Assembly: GCA_963974645.1 (NCBI GenBank)
Contig: CAXBEA010000066.1
Location: 1-21,986 of the forward strand
DNA length: 21,986 bases
Reading direction: 5' to 3'
DNA from: Motiliproteus sp963974645
GTDB lineage: Bacteria; Pseudomonadota; Gammaproteobacteria; Pseudomonadales; Balneatricaceae
Of the stretch, positions 15,591 to 21,986 are shown one piece after another (the stretch's first letter is position 1; each line of letters starts with the position of its first letter). Below the pieces are notes generated by a model, which did not search any database, had not been told where the DNA came from, and saw nothing but the letters and a program-made list of their open reading frames with translations. Both the position numbers and the translations under genes were made by a program.

Positions 15591-15611
15591 AAATTGATTT
15601 GAAATCAATTT
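15591..15611. promoter_or_regulatory. perfect 21-bp palindrome (probable operator)
   Basis: Two ten-base arms, AAATTGATTT and AAATCAATTT, flank a central G at 15601 without a mismatch. The core contains TTGAT and ATCAA, the FNR half-sites, but with five bases between them where the canonical spacing is four. It may be a site for another CRP/FNR-family or different dimeric regulator rather than FNR itself. It lies 61 bases ahead of napF. Confidence 0.65.
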
Positions 15612-15672
15612 GAACTGGTTTTGAGTGGTTCGGCGTAACGTTTGACACCCCATTAGTCAGGACAAACCCTTA

Positions 15673-16221
15673 ATGTCACAGACCGACTTCAACCCCTCTC
15701 GCCGCCAGTGGCTCAGAGGTGATACCGGCGCTAGGCGACTCCCAGTCCGCCCGCCTTGGAGTCTCGACGAAACTAGCTTTATTCGTGACTGCAGCCGCTG
15801 CGGTGACTGCATCCAGGATTGTCCCGAAGCAATCTTGATCAAAGGCTCCGGCGGTTTTCCCGAAGTCGATTTTCAGTTGGGGGAATGCAGCTTTTGTGGC
15901 GACTGTGTAGCCAGCTGCTCGGCGCCCGTTTTTAATCCCATCAGCACAGCCCCCTGGTCACATAATGCCTCCATCAGTGATCAATGTATTACCCAGCAGC
16001 AGGTGGTCTGTCGCAGTTGTATCGAACACTGCGAACCCGAAGCGATCACCTTATCTCTGCAGCTAGGCGGGGTCGGAATCCCTAAACTCAACACCGAGCT
16101 GTGCAATGGCTGTGGTGCCTGTGTCGCGGTCTGTCCAACCCAAGCGATCAGCATTCAGCAGCCCAACCCTCTGAATTCATTTAATACTCCACCTGACAGC
16201 CAACAACGCCTAGGAGGCTGA
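15673..16221 (+). CDS. napF: ferredoxin-type protein NapF
   Basis: Cytoplasmic iron-sulfur protein that assists maturation of NapA, probably through its iron-sulfur or molybdenum cofactor, before export. The 182-residue product has three cysteine motifs for [4Fe-4S] clusters: CSRCGDCIQDCP (40-51), CSFCGDCVASC (72-82) with an extra VCRSCIEHCEP group near 111-121, and CNGCGACVAVCP near 143-154. RRQWLRG near the N-terminus resembles a twin-arginine sequence, but no hydrophobic region follows, so the protein should remain cytoplasmic. AGGA lies about ten bases before the ATG. It is the first gene of the nap operon, and napD starts six bases after it. Confidence 0.93.
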   Translation: MSQTDFNPSRRQWLRGDTGARRLPVRPPWSLDETSFIRDCSRCGDCIQDCPEAILIKGSGGFPEVDFQLGECSFCGDCVASCSAPVFNPISTAPWSHNASISDQCITQQQVVCRSCIEHCEPEAITLSLQLGGVGIPKLNTELCNGCGACVAVCPTQAISIQQPNPLNSFNTPPDSQQRLGG

Positions 16222-16227
16222 TAACCG

Positions 16228-16545
16228 ATGTCACTTTCCGAACAACTGCAGCCACTGCAGTCCCCGCAATCTACAGAATCGACACCCAGCCCTGATCAGT
16301 TTGATATCACCGGCATGGTGGTGCGTACTGTTCCAACTAAAACGGCAGCATTAGTTGCCAGCCTGAATCAGCTCAAGGGGGTGGAAGTTCACGCCATTGG
16401 CGACGGGGGCAACCTCGTAGTCACCGTCGAAGAACTTGACGGTGAAAAATTCGCCCTTAAAACCATAGAATCAATCAACAACATGCCCGGCGTATTATCG
16501 ACCTCACTGGTTTATCACCACGATGAAACCGACAGCGCGCACTAG
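16228..16545 (+). CDS. napD: NapA signal-peptide chaperone NapD
   Basis: Cytoplasmic chaperone that binds the twin-arginine signal peptide of NapA and holds it back until the cofactor is loaded. The 105-residue protein has the small ferredoxin-like fold signature: ITGMVVRTVPTK, LKGVEVHAIGDGGNLVVTVEE, and the end motif INNMPGVLSTSLVYHHDE. About 24 Ser/Gln/Pro-rich residues precede the conserved domain, more than in E. coli NapD (87 residues). The start is kept because AGGAGG lies upstream in the napF end. The stop is 13 bases before the napA ATG. Confidence 0.93.
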   Translation: MSLSEQLQPLQSPQSTESTPSPDQFDITGMVVRTVPTKTAALVASLNQLKGVEVHAIGDGGNLVVTVEELDGEKFALKTIESINNMPGVLSTSLVYHHDETDSAH

Positions 16546-16558
16546 CAGGAGAGAGACA

Positions 16559-19051
16559 ATGAAGCTAACCAGACGAGCGTTCGTGAAAAGCAATGCCATT
16601 GCTGCCACGGCCGTCGCAGCAGGGGTTGCCGTTCCCGCCTCTGCAACCAACTTGCTGGCAAAATCCAGCGACACTGAAATTCGTTGGGACAAAGCACCCT
16701 GCCGCTTTTGCGGTACCGGCTGTAGCGTCCTTGTTGGGACCCAAAAGGGTCGCGTGGTAGCCACCCAGGGCGACCCCGATGCTCCGGTCAACAAGGGGCT
16801 GAACTGCATCAAGGGCTACTTCCTGTCCAAGATCATGTATGGGGAAGATCGACTGACCAGTCCGATGCTGCGGATGACCGATGGCAAATATGATAAAGAA
16901 GGCGAATTCACCCCGATCTCCTGGGATGCAGCCTTCGATATCATGGCCGAGAAGTTCAAAGCCGCAATCAAAGAGAAAGGACCCACCTCGGTCGGCATGT
17001 TCGGTTCTGGACAATGGACCGTCTGGGAAGGTTACGCCGCTTCCAAGCTGTTCAAAGCTGGATTCCTGTCTAACAACATCGACCCCAATGCCCGTCACTG
17101 CATGGCCTCTGCGGTAGGTGGCTTTATGCGCACCTTCGGCATCGATGAGCCGATGGGCTGCTACGATGACCTGGAACACGCCGATGCCTTCGTACTCTGG
17201 GGTTCCAACATGGCCGAGATGCACCCGATCCTCTGGTCGCGCCTAACCGACCGTCGTCTCAGCAATCCTGATGTCCGTGTCCATGTGCTGTCGACCTTCA
17301 AGCACCGTAGCTTCGAGCTTGCTGACAACGACATGATCTTCACCCCCCAGACCGATCTGGCGATCCTCAACTACATCGCCAATTACATCATTCAGAGCGG
17401 CAATGTAAACAAAGAGTTCATGGCCAAGCACGTCAACATCCGCAAGGGTGTCACCGATATCGGCTATGGCCTACGGCCTACCCACCCGCTGCAGCAGAAG
17501 GCTAAGAATCCCAATAAAGGCGGATCTGAGCCGATCGACTTCGAGGCCTTTGCCAAGTTTGTTAGCGATTACACGGTCGAGAAAACGTCCGAGCTGTCGG
17601 GTGTACCCGAGCACAAACTGCTGGAACTGGCCAAGCTGTACGCCGATCCCAGCAAGAAAGTGGTCTCTTACTGGACCATGGGCTTCAACCAGCACACCCG
17701 GGGTGTCTGGGCCAACAACCTGATGTACAACGTGCACCTGTTGACCGGAAAGATCTCCACCCCCGGATCAGGTCCGTTCTCGTTGACCGGGCAGCCCTCT
17801 GCCTGTGGTACCGCGCGCGAAGTAGGTACGTTCTCGCATCGCCTGCCTGCAGACCTCGTGGTTAAGAACCCTAAGCACCGCGCTATTGCCGAGAAGATCT
17901 GGAAGCTGCCCGAAGGCGCCATTCCACCCAAGCCCGGCTACCATGCGGTGCTGCAGAACCGGATGCTTAAAGACGGCAAGCTCAATGCGTACTGGACAAT
18001 GTGTAACAACAACATGCAGGCCGGCCCTAACATGAACGAGGAGGGTTATCCGGGTTACCGTAATCCCGATAACTTCATTGTCTGCTCCGATCCCTACCCT
18101 ACCGTTACGGCGCAAGCAGCCGATCTGGTACTGCCAACGGCAATGTGGGTCGAGAAGGAAGGTGCTTACGGCAACGCTGAACGCCGCACCCAGTTCTGGC
18201 GCCAGCAGGTTGCAGCACCGGGTGAGGCCAAGTCCGATCTATGGCAGCTGGTTCAATTCTCCAAGCGTTTCAAGGTCGAAGAAGTCTGGCCGGAAGAGTT
18301 GATCGCTAAAAAGCCCGAGTACCGCGGCAAGACCCTCTACGATGTGCTCTTCGCCAACGGCCAGGTCGATAAGTTCCCGCTCAGCGAAACCGCTCAAGGG
18401 TTCGATAACGACGAAGCCAAAGAGTTTGGTTTCTACATCCAGAAAGGCCTGTTCGAAGAGTACGCCGAGTTCGGTCGCGGCCACGGCCACGATCTGGCGC
18501 CATTCGAGATGTACCACCAGGCACGCGGCCTGCGCTGGCCTGTCGTTGATGGCAAGGAGACATTATGGCGTTTCCGTGAAGGCTTCGATCCCTACGTTGG
18601 CAAAGGTGATGATTTCAAGTTCTACGGCAAACCCGATGGCAAGGCAGTCATGTTCGCCCTGCCCTACGAGCCTGCGGCGGAGTCCCCGGATGAAGAGTAC
18701 GACCTCTGGCTATCCACCGGCCGTGTTCTTGAGCACTGGCATACAGGCACCATGACCCGCCGGGTTCCCGAGCTATACCGGGCAGTTCCAGATGCGGTGG
18801 TGTTTATGCACCCAGAAGATGCCAAGAAGCGCGGGTTACGCCGTGGTCAAGAGGCCAAGGTGGTCTCCCGTCGCGGTGAGATCAACATCCGGGTTGAGAC
18901 CCGTGGCCGTAACCGTCCGCCTGAAGGACTGGTCTTCATCCCCTTCTTCGATGCCAGCCGACTGGTCAACAAGCTCACCCTTGATGCCACCGATCCGCTG
19001 TCGAAAGAGACCGATTACAAAAAATGTGCGGTCAAGATCGTTAAAGCCTGA
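16559..19051 (+). CDS. napA: periplasmic nitrate reductase catalytic subunit
   Basis: Molybdenum bis-MGD enzyme reducing nitrate to nitrite in the periplasm with electrons from NapB. The 830-residue precursor (E. coli 828) starts with a twin-arginine signal, LTRRAFVK (3-10), plus a hydrophobic alanine-rich stretch. The [4Fe-4S] cluster ligands are Cys48, Cys51, Cys55 and Cys83, with Lys85 in the electron path. The molybdenum ligand is Cys181 in NARHCMASAV. MGD-binding segments run to the C-terminus, including STGRVLEHWHTGTMTRRVPEL near 720-740. The ATG at 16559-16561 has AGGAGAG just upstream. An in-frame ATG 12 codons earlier would overlap napD and put extra residues ahead of the signal, so it is rejected. 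Confidence 0.98.
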   Translation: MKLTRRAFVKSNAIAATAVAAGVAVPASATNLLAKSSDTEIRWDKAPCRFCGTGCSVLVGTQKGRVVATQGDPDAPVNKGLNCIKGYFLSKIMYGEDRLTSPMLRMTDGKYDKEGEFTPISWDAAFDIMAEKFKAAIKEKGPTSVGMFGSGQWTVWEGYAASKLFKAGFLSNNIDPNARHCMASAVGGFMRTFGIDEPMGCYDDLEHADAFVLWGSNMAEMHPILWSRLTDRRLSNPDVRVHVLSTFKHRSFELADNDMIFTPQTDLAILNYIANYIIQSGNVNKEFMAKHVNIRKGVTDIGYGLRPTHPLQQKAKNPNKGGSEPIDFEAFAKFVSDYTVEKTSELSGVPEHKLLELAKLYADPSKKVVSYWTMGFNQHTRGVWANNLMYNVHLLTGKISTPGSGPFSLTGQPSACGTAREVGTFSHRLPADLVVKNPKHRAIAEKIWKLPEGAIPPKPGYHAVLQNRMLKDGKLNAYWTMCNNNMQAGPNMNEEGYPGYRNPDNFIVCSDPYPTVTAQAADLVLPTAMWVEKEGAYGNAERRTQFWRQQVAAPGEAKSDLWQLVQFSKRFKVEEVWPEELIAKKPEYRGKTLYDVLFANGQVDKFPLSETAQGFDNDEAKEFGFYIQKGLFEEYAEFGRGHGHDLAPFEMYHQARGLRWPVVDGKETLWRFREGFDPYVGKGDDFKFYGKPDGKAVMFALPYEPAAESPDEEYDLWLSTGRVLEHWHTGTMTRRVPELYRAVPDAVVFMHPEDAKKRGLRRGQEAKVVSRRGEINIRVETRGRNRPPEGLVFIPFFDASRLVNKLTLDATDPLSKETDYKKCAVKIVKA

Positions 19052-19091
19052 TCTAGGCAAAACCGCGTAAAGTCAGTCGCTGGGCGTTAAT

Positions 19092-19862
19092 ATGAAACAG
19101 GCAAATCACAAGCAGATCGAGCAGGAGGGGCGCAACCGGCGTCAATTCCTGACCGATGCTGCGCGTGGTTTGTGCGGCATGGGCGCACTGGGAGTAGGGT
19201 TGGGGCTGATGGCCACCAATGCTCGCTCGCATGCACCCGAGATGTTACGCCCGCCAGGGGCCTTACCAGAAGCGGAGTTCCTCAGCGCCTGTTTGCGCTG
19301 CGGACTCTGCGTCCGGGACTGCCCTTATGACACCCTGAAACTGGCCCAGATCACCGATCCAATTGCCAATGGCACACCCTACTTCATCGCCCGCGAGATA
19401 CCTTGCGAGATGTGTGAAGATATTCCCTGTGTGGCTGCTTGCCCAAGCGGCGCTCTGGATCAAGCTCTAGAAAAAATCGATGACGCCCGAATGGGACTGG
19501 CGGTATTGATCGATCAGGAAACCTGCCTCAACTTTCTTGGTTTACGCTGTGACGTCTGTTACCGCGTCTGCCCCGCTATTGATGAGGCGATCACCCTAGA
19601 GATGGAACGTAATACTCGCACCGGCCACCACGCGCGTTTTCTGCCCACCGTGCATTCAGATAAGTGCACCGGTTGCGGAAAATGTGAGGAGGCCTGCGTT
19701 CTGGAAGAAGCGGCTATTAAGGTAGTGCCGATCAAGCTGGCAAAAGGCGAGCTTGGACATCATTACCGGCTGGGCTGGGAAGAGAAGGCAGCCAACCAAG
19801 GCGAGTCATTGATTCCTCAACAGCTGAAGCTACCCGTGCGTCGTCCGGAGGATCCCTCATGA
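19092..19862 (+). CDS. napG: ferredoxin-type quinol dehydrogenase component NapG
   Basis: Periplasmic iron-sulfur protein that, with membrane-bound NapH, passes electrons from (mena)quinol towards NapC and NapA. The 256-residue product has a twin-arginine motif NRRQFLTD (15-22) followed by a glycine/alanine-rich hydrophobic stretch, then four [4Fe-4S] motifs: CLRCGLCVRDCP, CEMCEDIPCVAACP, a spread CLNFLGLRCDVCYRVCP and CTGCGKCEEAC. E. coli NapG is 231 residues, and the difference is at the ends. It follows napA after 40 bases with a weak ribosome site, and its stop overlaps napH as ATGA. Confidence 0.95.
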   Translation: MKQANHKQIEQEGRNRRQFLTDAARGLCGMGALGVGLGLMATNARSHAPEMLRPPGALPEAEFLSACLRCGLCVRDCPYDTLKLAQITDPIANGTPYFIAREIPCEMCEDIPCVAACPSGALDQALEKIDDARMGLAVLIDQETCLNFLGLRCDVCYRVCPAIDEAITLEMERNTRTGHHARFLPTVHSDKCTGCGKCEEACVLEEAAIKVVPIKLAKGELGHHYRLGWEEKAANQGESLIPQQLKLPVRRPEDPS

Positions 19863-20737
19863 CCCTACAGGTCGGAATGGATGCGGTCAAAACCAAAGGC
19901 TTTTTCAGCGCACATCGCTTTCTGTTGCTGCGCCGCTTTAGTCAGTTGCTAACGTTGGTGCTCTTCATGGCCAGCCCAGTCGCAGGGTATTGGCTGCTTA
20001 AGGGCAATCTCAGCAGCAGCCTGATCCTTGAGACCGTTCCGCTCACCGATCCGTTTGTATTTCTACAGACGCTGGCCGGCGGCCATCAACCCATCATCGC
20101 AATGCTGCTTGGCAGCGCCCTGGTTGCCGGTTTTTACTGGCTAGTCGGCGGTCGCAGTTTCTGCAGTTGGGTCTGTCCGGTCAATCCGGTTACCGATCTG
20201 GCTGGATGGGCTGCACGCCGTTTAGGCATTCGCCGCCGGATTCCATTATCGCGCCAACTGCGTTACTGGATTCTAGCGTTGACGCTGCTGCTACCGACGA
20301 TTACCGGCGTGCTGGCATGGGAACTGGTCAATCCAGTTTCGCTGCTACAACGCGGGCTGATCTTCGGAATGGGGATGGGTTGGCTGGTGATCTTAGGTAT
20401 CTTTCTGTCCGACCTGTTCGTCCTACCACGCGGCTGGTGTGGCCACCTCTGCCCCATGGGTGCTTGCTACAGCCTAATCGGTAAAACCAGCCCGCTACGT
20501 GTTATCGCCAGTGACCGTGATGCCTGTTACGACTGCATGGACTGTTACGCGGTATGCCCCGAGCCTCAGGTTATCAAACCCGCATTAAAAGGTAATAAAA
20601 CGACTTCTCAAGCGGATCAGGGTCCGGTGATCCTGTCACCCAACTGTACCAACTGTGGTCGTTGTATCGATATTTGTTCCGTTAACGTATTTGAATTTGG
20701 CAGTCGCCTTGCCAACCGGATGGAGAAACACCCATGA
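19859..20737 (+). CDS. napH: membrane quinol dehydrogenase NapH
   Basis: Integral inner-membrane ferredoxin-type protein that oxidises quinol together with NapG. The 292-residue sequence shows four hydrophobic segments (about 28-48, 76-97, 138-158, 168-190). The cytoplasmic CxxxCP-type motifs are CSWVCPVNP and CGHLCPMG. The C-terminal part carries two [4Fe-4S] motifs, CYDCMDCYAVCPEP and CTNCGRCIDICSVNVF. The start overlaps the napG stop and the stop overlaps the napB start (both ATGA), so napG-napH-napB are translationally coupled. Confidence 0.95.
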   Translation: MTLQVGMDAVKTKGFFSAHRFLLLRRFSQLLTLVLFMASPVAGYWLLKGNLSSSLILETVPLTDPFVFLQTLAGGHQPIIAMLLGSALVAGFYWLVGGRSFCSWVCPVNPVTDLAGWAARRLGIRRRIPLSRQLRYWILALTLLLPTITGVLAWELVNPVSLLQRGLIFGMGMGWLVILGIFLSDLFVLPRGWCGHLCPMGACYSLIGKTSPLRVIASDRDACYDCMDCYAVCPEPQVIKPALKGNKTTSQADQGPVILSPNCTNCGRCIDICSVNVFEFGSRLANRMEKHP

Positions 20738-21189
20738 AAAAAACAACCGTGGTCCTATCTGCGGCCATCGCTTTGGGCAGTCTGTCGCTGTCCTTCCCCA
20801 CGTTCGCTGCAATCGGCGGACTGGAGTCGCTGCGCGGCATCCACGAGCTGGATGCCAACAACAAAGCACCCGAGATGGCTAAAAATATAGACGCCGATAA
20901 ATTAGTGTCGCGCAACTACGTCCAGCAGCCACCGGTTATCCCGCACGATATCCGCAACTACAAGATCGACCTGCGCAGCAATAAATGTCTCTCCTGCCAC
21001 AGCTGGGACCGCTACAAGGAATCGGGAGCAACCAAAGTCAGCCTGACGCACTTTGAGACGCGTGATGGTCATGCACTGGCGGATATTTCGCCACGGCGCT
21101 ATTTCTGCATGCAGTGCCATGTACCGCAGGCAGATACCAAACCGCTGATAGAGAACACCTATAAGTCCACCCGTGATCTGGCTCGATAA
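20734..21189 (+). CDS. napB: periplasmic nitrate reductase dihaem cytochrome c subunit
   Basis: Small electron-transfer subunit that delivers electrons from NapC to NapA. The 151-residue precursor has a Sec signal peptide (Lys2-Lys3, hydrophobic core, cleavage expected after Ala25 or Ala26 in FAA). The two haem c sites are CLSCH (85-89) and CMQCH (125-129). His71 in IPHDI and His106 in LTHFE are likely distal ligands, giving bis-His haems as known for NapB. The start overlaps napH. napC follows after 45 bases. Confidence 0.96.
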   Translation: MKKTTVVLSAAIALGSLSLSFPTFAAIGGLESLRGIHELDANNKAPEMAKNIDADKLVSRNYVQQPPVIPHDIRNYKIDLRSNKCLSCHSWDRYKESGATKVSLTHFETRDGHALADISPRRYFCMQCHVPQADTKPLIENTYKSTRDLAR

Positions 21190-21234
21190 GCCGGCGCAAT
21201 CGATTTACCCAATGACTGAAGAAGGGGTTAGGGT

Positions 21235-21837
21235 ATGAGTGAAAAACAACAAGGCGCAATCGGCCGTATCTGGAGCGCCTTAACCAGTCCGGCTAAAGCA
21301 GCTCTAGGGATGCTACTGCTGGGCGGCTTTATCGCGGGAGTTATCTTCTGGGGCGGCTTCAATACAGCTCTGGAAAAAACCAACCAGGAGACGTTCTGTA
21401 TCAGCTGTCATGAAATGCGTGATAACGTCTTCGTCGAACTGAAAGAGACGATCCATTACAGCAACCGATCGGGTGTACGGGCGACCTGTCCTGACTGCCA
21501 CGTACCCAAAGAGTGGGTCTATAAGATCATTCGTAAGATCCAGGCGAGCAAAGAGGTCTGGGGCAAGATTACCGGCATCATCGATACCCGGGAGAAGTTC
21601 CTCGAGCATCGTGGGGTGATGGCGGCACGCGAATGGGCGCGGATGAAGGCCAACGATTCACGCGAGTGTCGTAACTGTCACGACCTGGAATCGATGGATT
21701 ACACCGAGCAAGGGACGCGCGCCTTCAAAGAGCATGAAAGTGCGTTGGCCAGCGGCGAGAAAACCTGTATCGATTGTCACAAGGGTATTGCTCACCAGTT
21801 GCCTGATATGTCTGGTATTAAGGGCTGGGACAACTAA
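21235..21837 (+). CDS. napC: tetrahaem cytochrome c quinol dehydrogenase NapC
   Basis: NapC/NirT-family membrane-anchored tetrahaem cytochrome that oxidises quinol and reduces NapB. The 200-residue protein has one N-terminal membrane anchor (about 22-42). Its four haem motifs are CISCH (55-59), CPDCH (85-89), CRNCH (145-149) and CIDCH (178-182). Met61, directly after the first motif in CHEM, corresponds to the family's unusual haem-1 ligand region. The length matches E. coli NapC. A purine-rich AGAAGGGGTTAGGG precedes the ATG. It is the last gene of the operon, and the terminator follows. Confidence 0.96.
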   Translation: MSEKQQGAIGRIWSALTSPAKAALGMLLLGGFIAGVIFWGGFNTALEKTNQETFCISCHEMRDNVFVELKETIHYSNRSGVRATCPDCHVPKEWVYKIIRKIQASKEVWGKITGIIDTREKFLEHRGVMAAREWARMKANDSRECRNCHDLESMDYTEQGTRAFKEHESALASGEKTCIDCHKGIAHQLPDMSGIKGWDN

Positions 21838-21855
21838 TCTAACTGACCCAACATC

Positions 21856-21885
21856 GCCCCTAACGCCATCCTTGGCTCTCGGGGC
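21856..21885 (+). other. imperfect stem-loop in the nap 3' region
   Basis: GCCCC (21856-21860) can pair with GGGGC (21881-21885), and inside it GCCA (21865-21868) with TGGC (21873-21876). No T-tract follows. It could protect the mRNA 3' end or be incidental. It lies ahead of the true terminator. Confidence 0.25.
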
Positions 21886-21905
21886 ATACCGTACATCCTG
21901 TACAT

Positions 21906-21938
21906 AAGCCGCTCCAGCCTGCTGGAGCGGTTTTTTTT
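21906..21938 (+). terminator. intrinsic terminator of the nap operon
   Basis: CCGCTCCAG (21909-21917) and CTGGAGCGG (21922-21930) form a perfect nine-base stem with a four-base loop, followed immediately by eight T residues (21931-21938). The stem can be lengthened by three pairs through AAG on the left and TTT on the right, one of them G-U. It is a textbook Rho-independent terminator, 71 bases after the napC stop. Confidence 0.93.
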
Positions 21939-21941
21939 ATG

Positions 21942-21986
21942 GTGCGCCAGGCATGGCGCGTAGCGCCGTGACTGGCGCTGTTCCGA
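21942..21986 (+). mobile_element. possible 5' end of a group II (class C) intron, truncated by the window edge
   Basis: GTGCGCC at 21942 matches the conserved GTGYG 5' end of bacterial group II introns. GCGCC (21944-21948) and GGCGC (21955-21959) make a stem around AGGCAT, resembling the first stem of class C introns (GTGTGCCCGGCATGGG type). The start lies 11 bases after a terminator stem, the known insertion preference of class C introns. Only 45 bases are visible, and overlapping GGCGC/GCGCC motifs could instead be a REP-like palindrome. No reverse transcriptase is in view. Confidence 0.4.

Larger units (their letters stand above)
15209..15672 (+). other. 464-base AT-rich intergenic region controlling nap
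   Basis: No gene is supported here. The left part holds the ppc hairpin (15241-15258). About 15260-15420 is very AT-rich with several A-tracts of four to six bases, and no clear phasing was found by eye. From 15445 onward come an FNR-like palindrome, a possible -10 box, a 7-bp tandem repeat, a second possible promoter, a 21-bp palindrome and TTTGA motifs at 11-base steps, then napF. This is unusually dense for one leader and suggests layered control of the nap operon. Confidence 0.6.

Noticed and set aside
16523..16558. N-terminal extension of NapA from the upstream ATG
   Set aside because: It would overlap the napD end and place 12 residues before a standard twin-arginine signal. The ATG at 16559 has a strong ribosome site.
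16565..17224. 219-codon open frame antisense to napA
   Set aside because: It is fully covered by napA coding sequence, with no family-like motifs. A long antisense frame is expected from the codon bias of napA.

Overview
The window looks like a gammaproteobacterial chromosome segment of moderate GC content. The main evidence is a nudF-yqiB-cpdA-yqiA-parE block in the same order as in Escherichia coli, ParC and ParE proteins of close to E. coli length, and a complete napFDAGHBC operon in the enterobacterial order. An exosortase/PEP-CTERM-type acyltransferase and a stand-alone periplasmic nitrate reductase would suit an environmental, possibly denitrifying or sulfur-oxidising, gammaproteobacterium. 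That ecological assignment is inference. The sequence does not fix the species.

Layout. Positions 1-78 may hold the last codons of a rightward gene. Positions 89-9965 form a long leftward gene block. In transcription order it carries a Nudix hydrolase (nudF), a DUF1249 protein (yqiB), a cAMP phosphodiesterase-like enzyme (cpdA), a small esterase (yqiA), parE, a response regulator with a helical/TPR-like C-terminus, a soluble histidine kinase, parC, and a hypoxanthine/uracil-DNA glycosylase. Most junctions are very tight (ATGA and GTGA overlaps, gaps of 2-4 bases). The unusual point is a two-component pair sitting between the two topoisomerase IV subunit genes.

From 10112 all genes run rightward: a HemY-type protoporphyrinogen oxidase, the acyltransferase, and phosphoenolpyruvate carboxylase (ppc). 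A 464-base AT-rich regulatory region follows, and then napFDAGHBC, which ends in a strong intrinsic terminator at 21906-21938. NapC, NapB and NapA form the electron route from quinol to nitrate. NapG and NapH are the ferredoxin-type quinol-oxidising pair, NapD is the NapA chaperone, and NapF is a cytoplasmic maturation ferredoxin.

The most interesting non-coding structure is in front of nap. It contains an FNR/CRP-family-like palindrome with exact class II spacing to a possible -10 box, a 7-bp tandem repeat at the predicted transcript start, a perfect 21-bp palindrome, and TTTGA motifs at 11-bp steps. A second tandem array (three 18-bp units) lies in front of ppc. At the extreme right edge, just after the nap terminator, the sequence begins like a group IIC intron, which would be a classic insertion position for that class. 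I did not find a clearly new multi-gene system. The best leads are the parE-RR-HK-parC arrangement, the nap control region, and the candidate intron edge.
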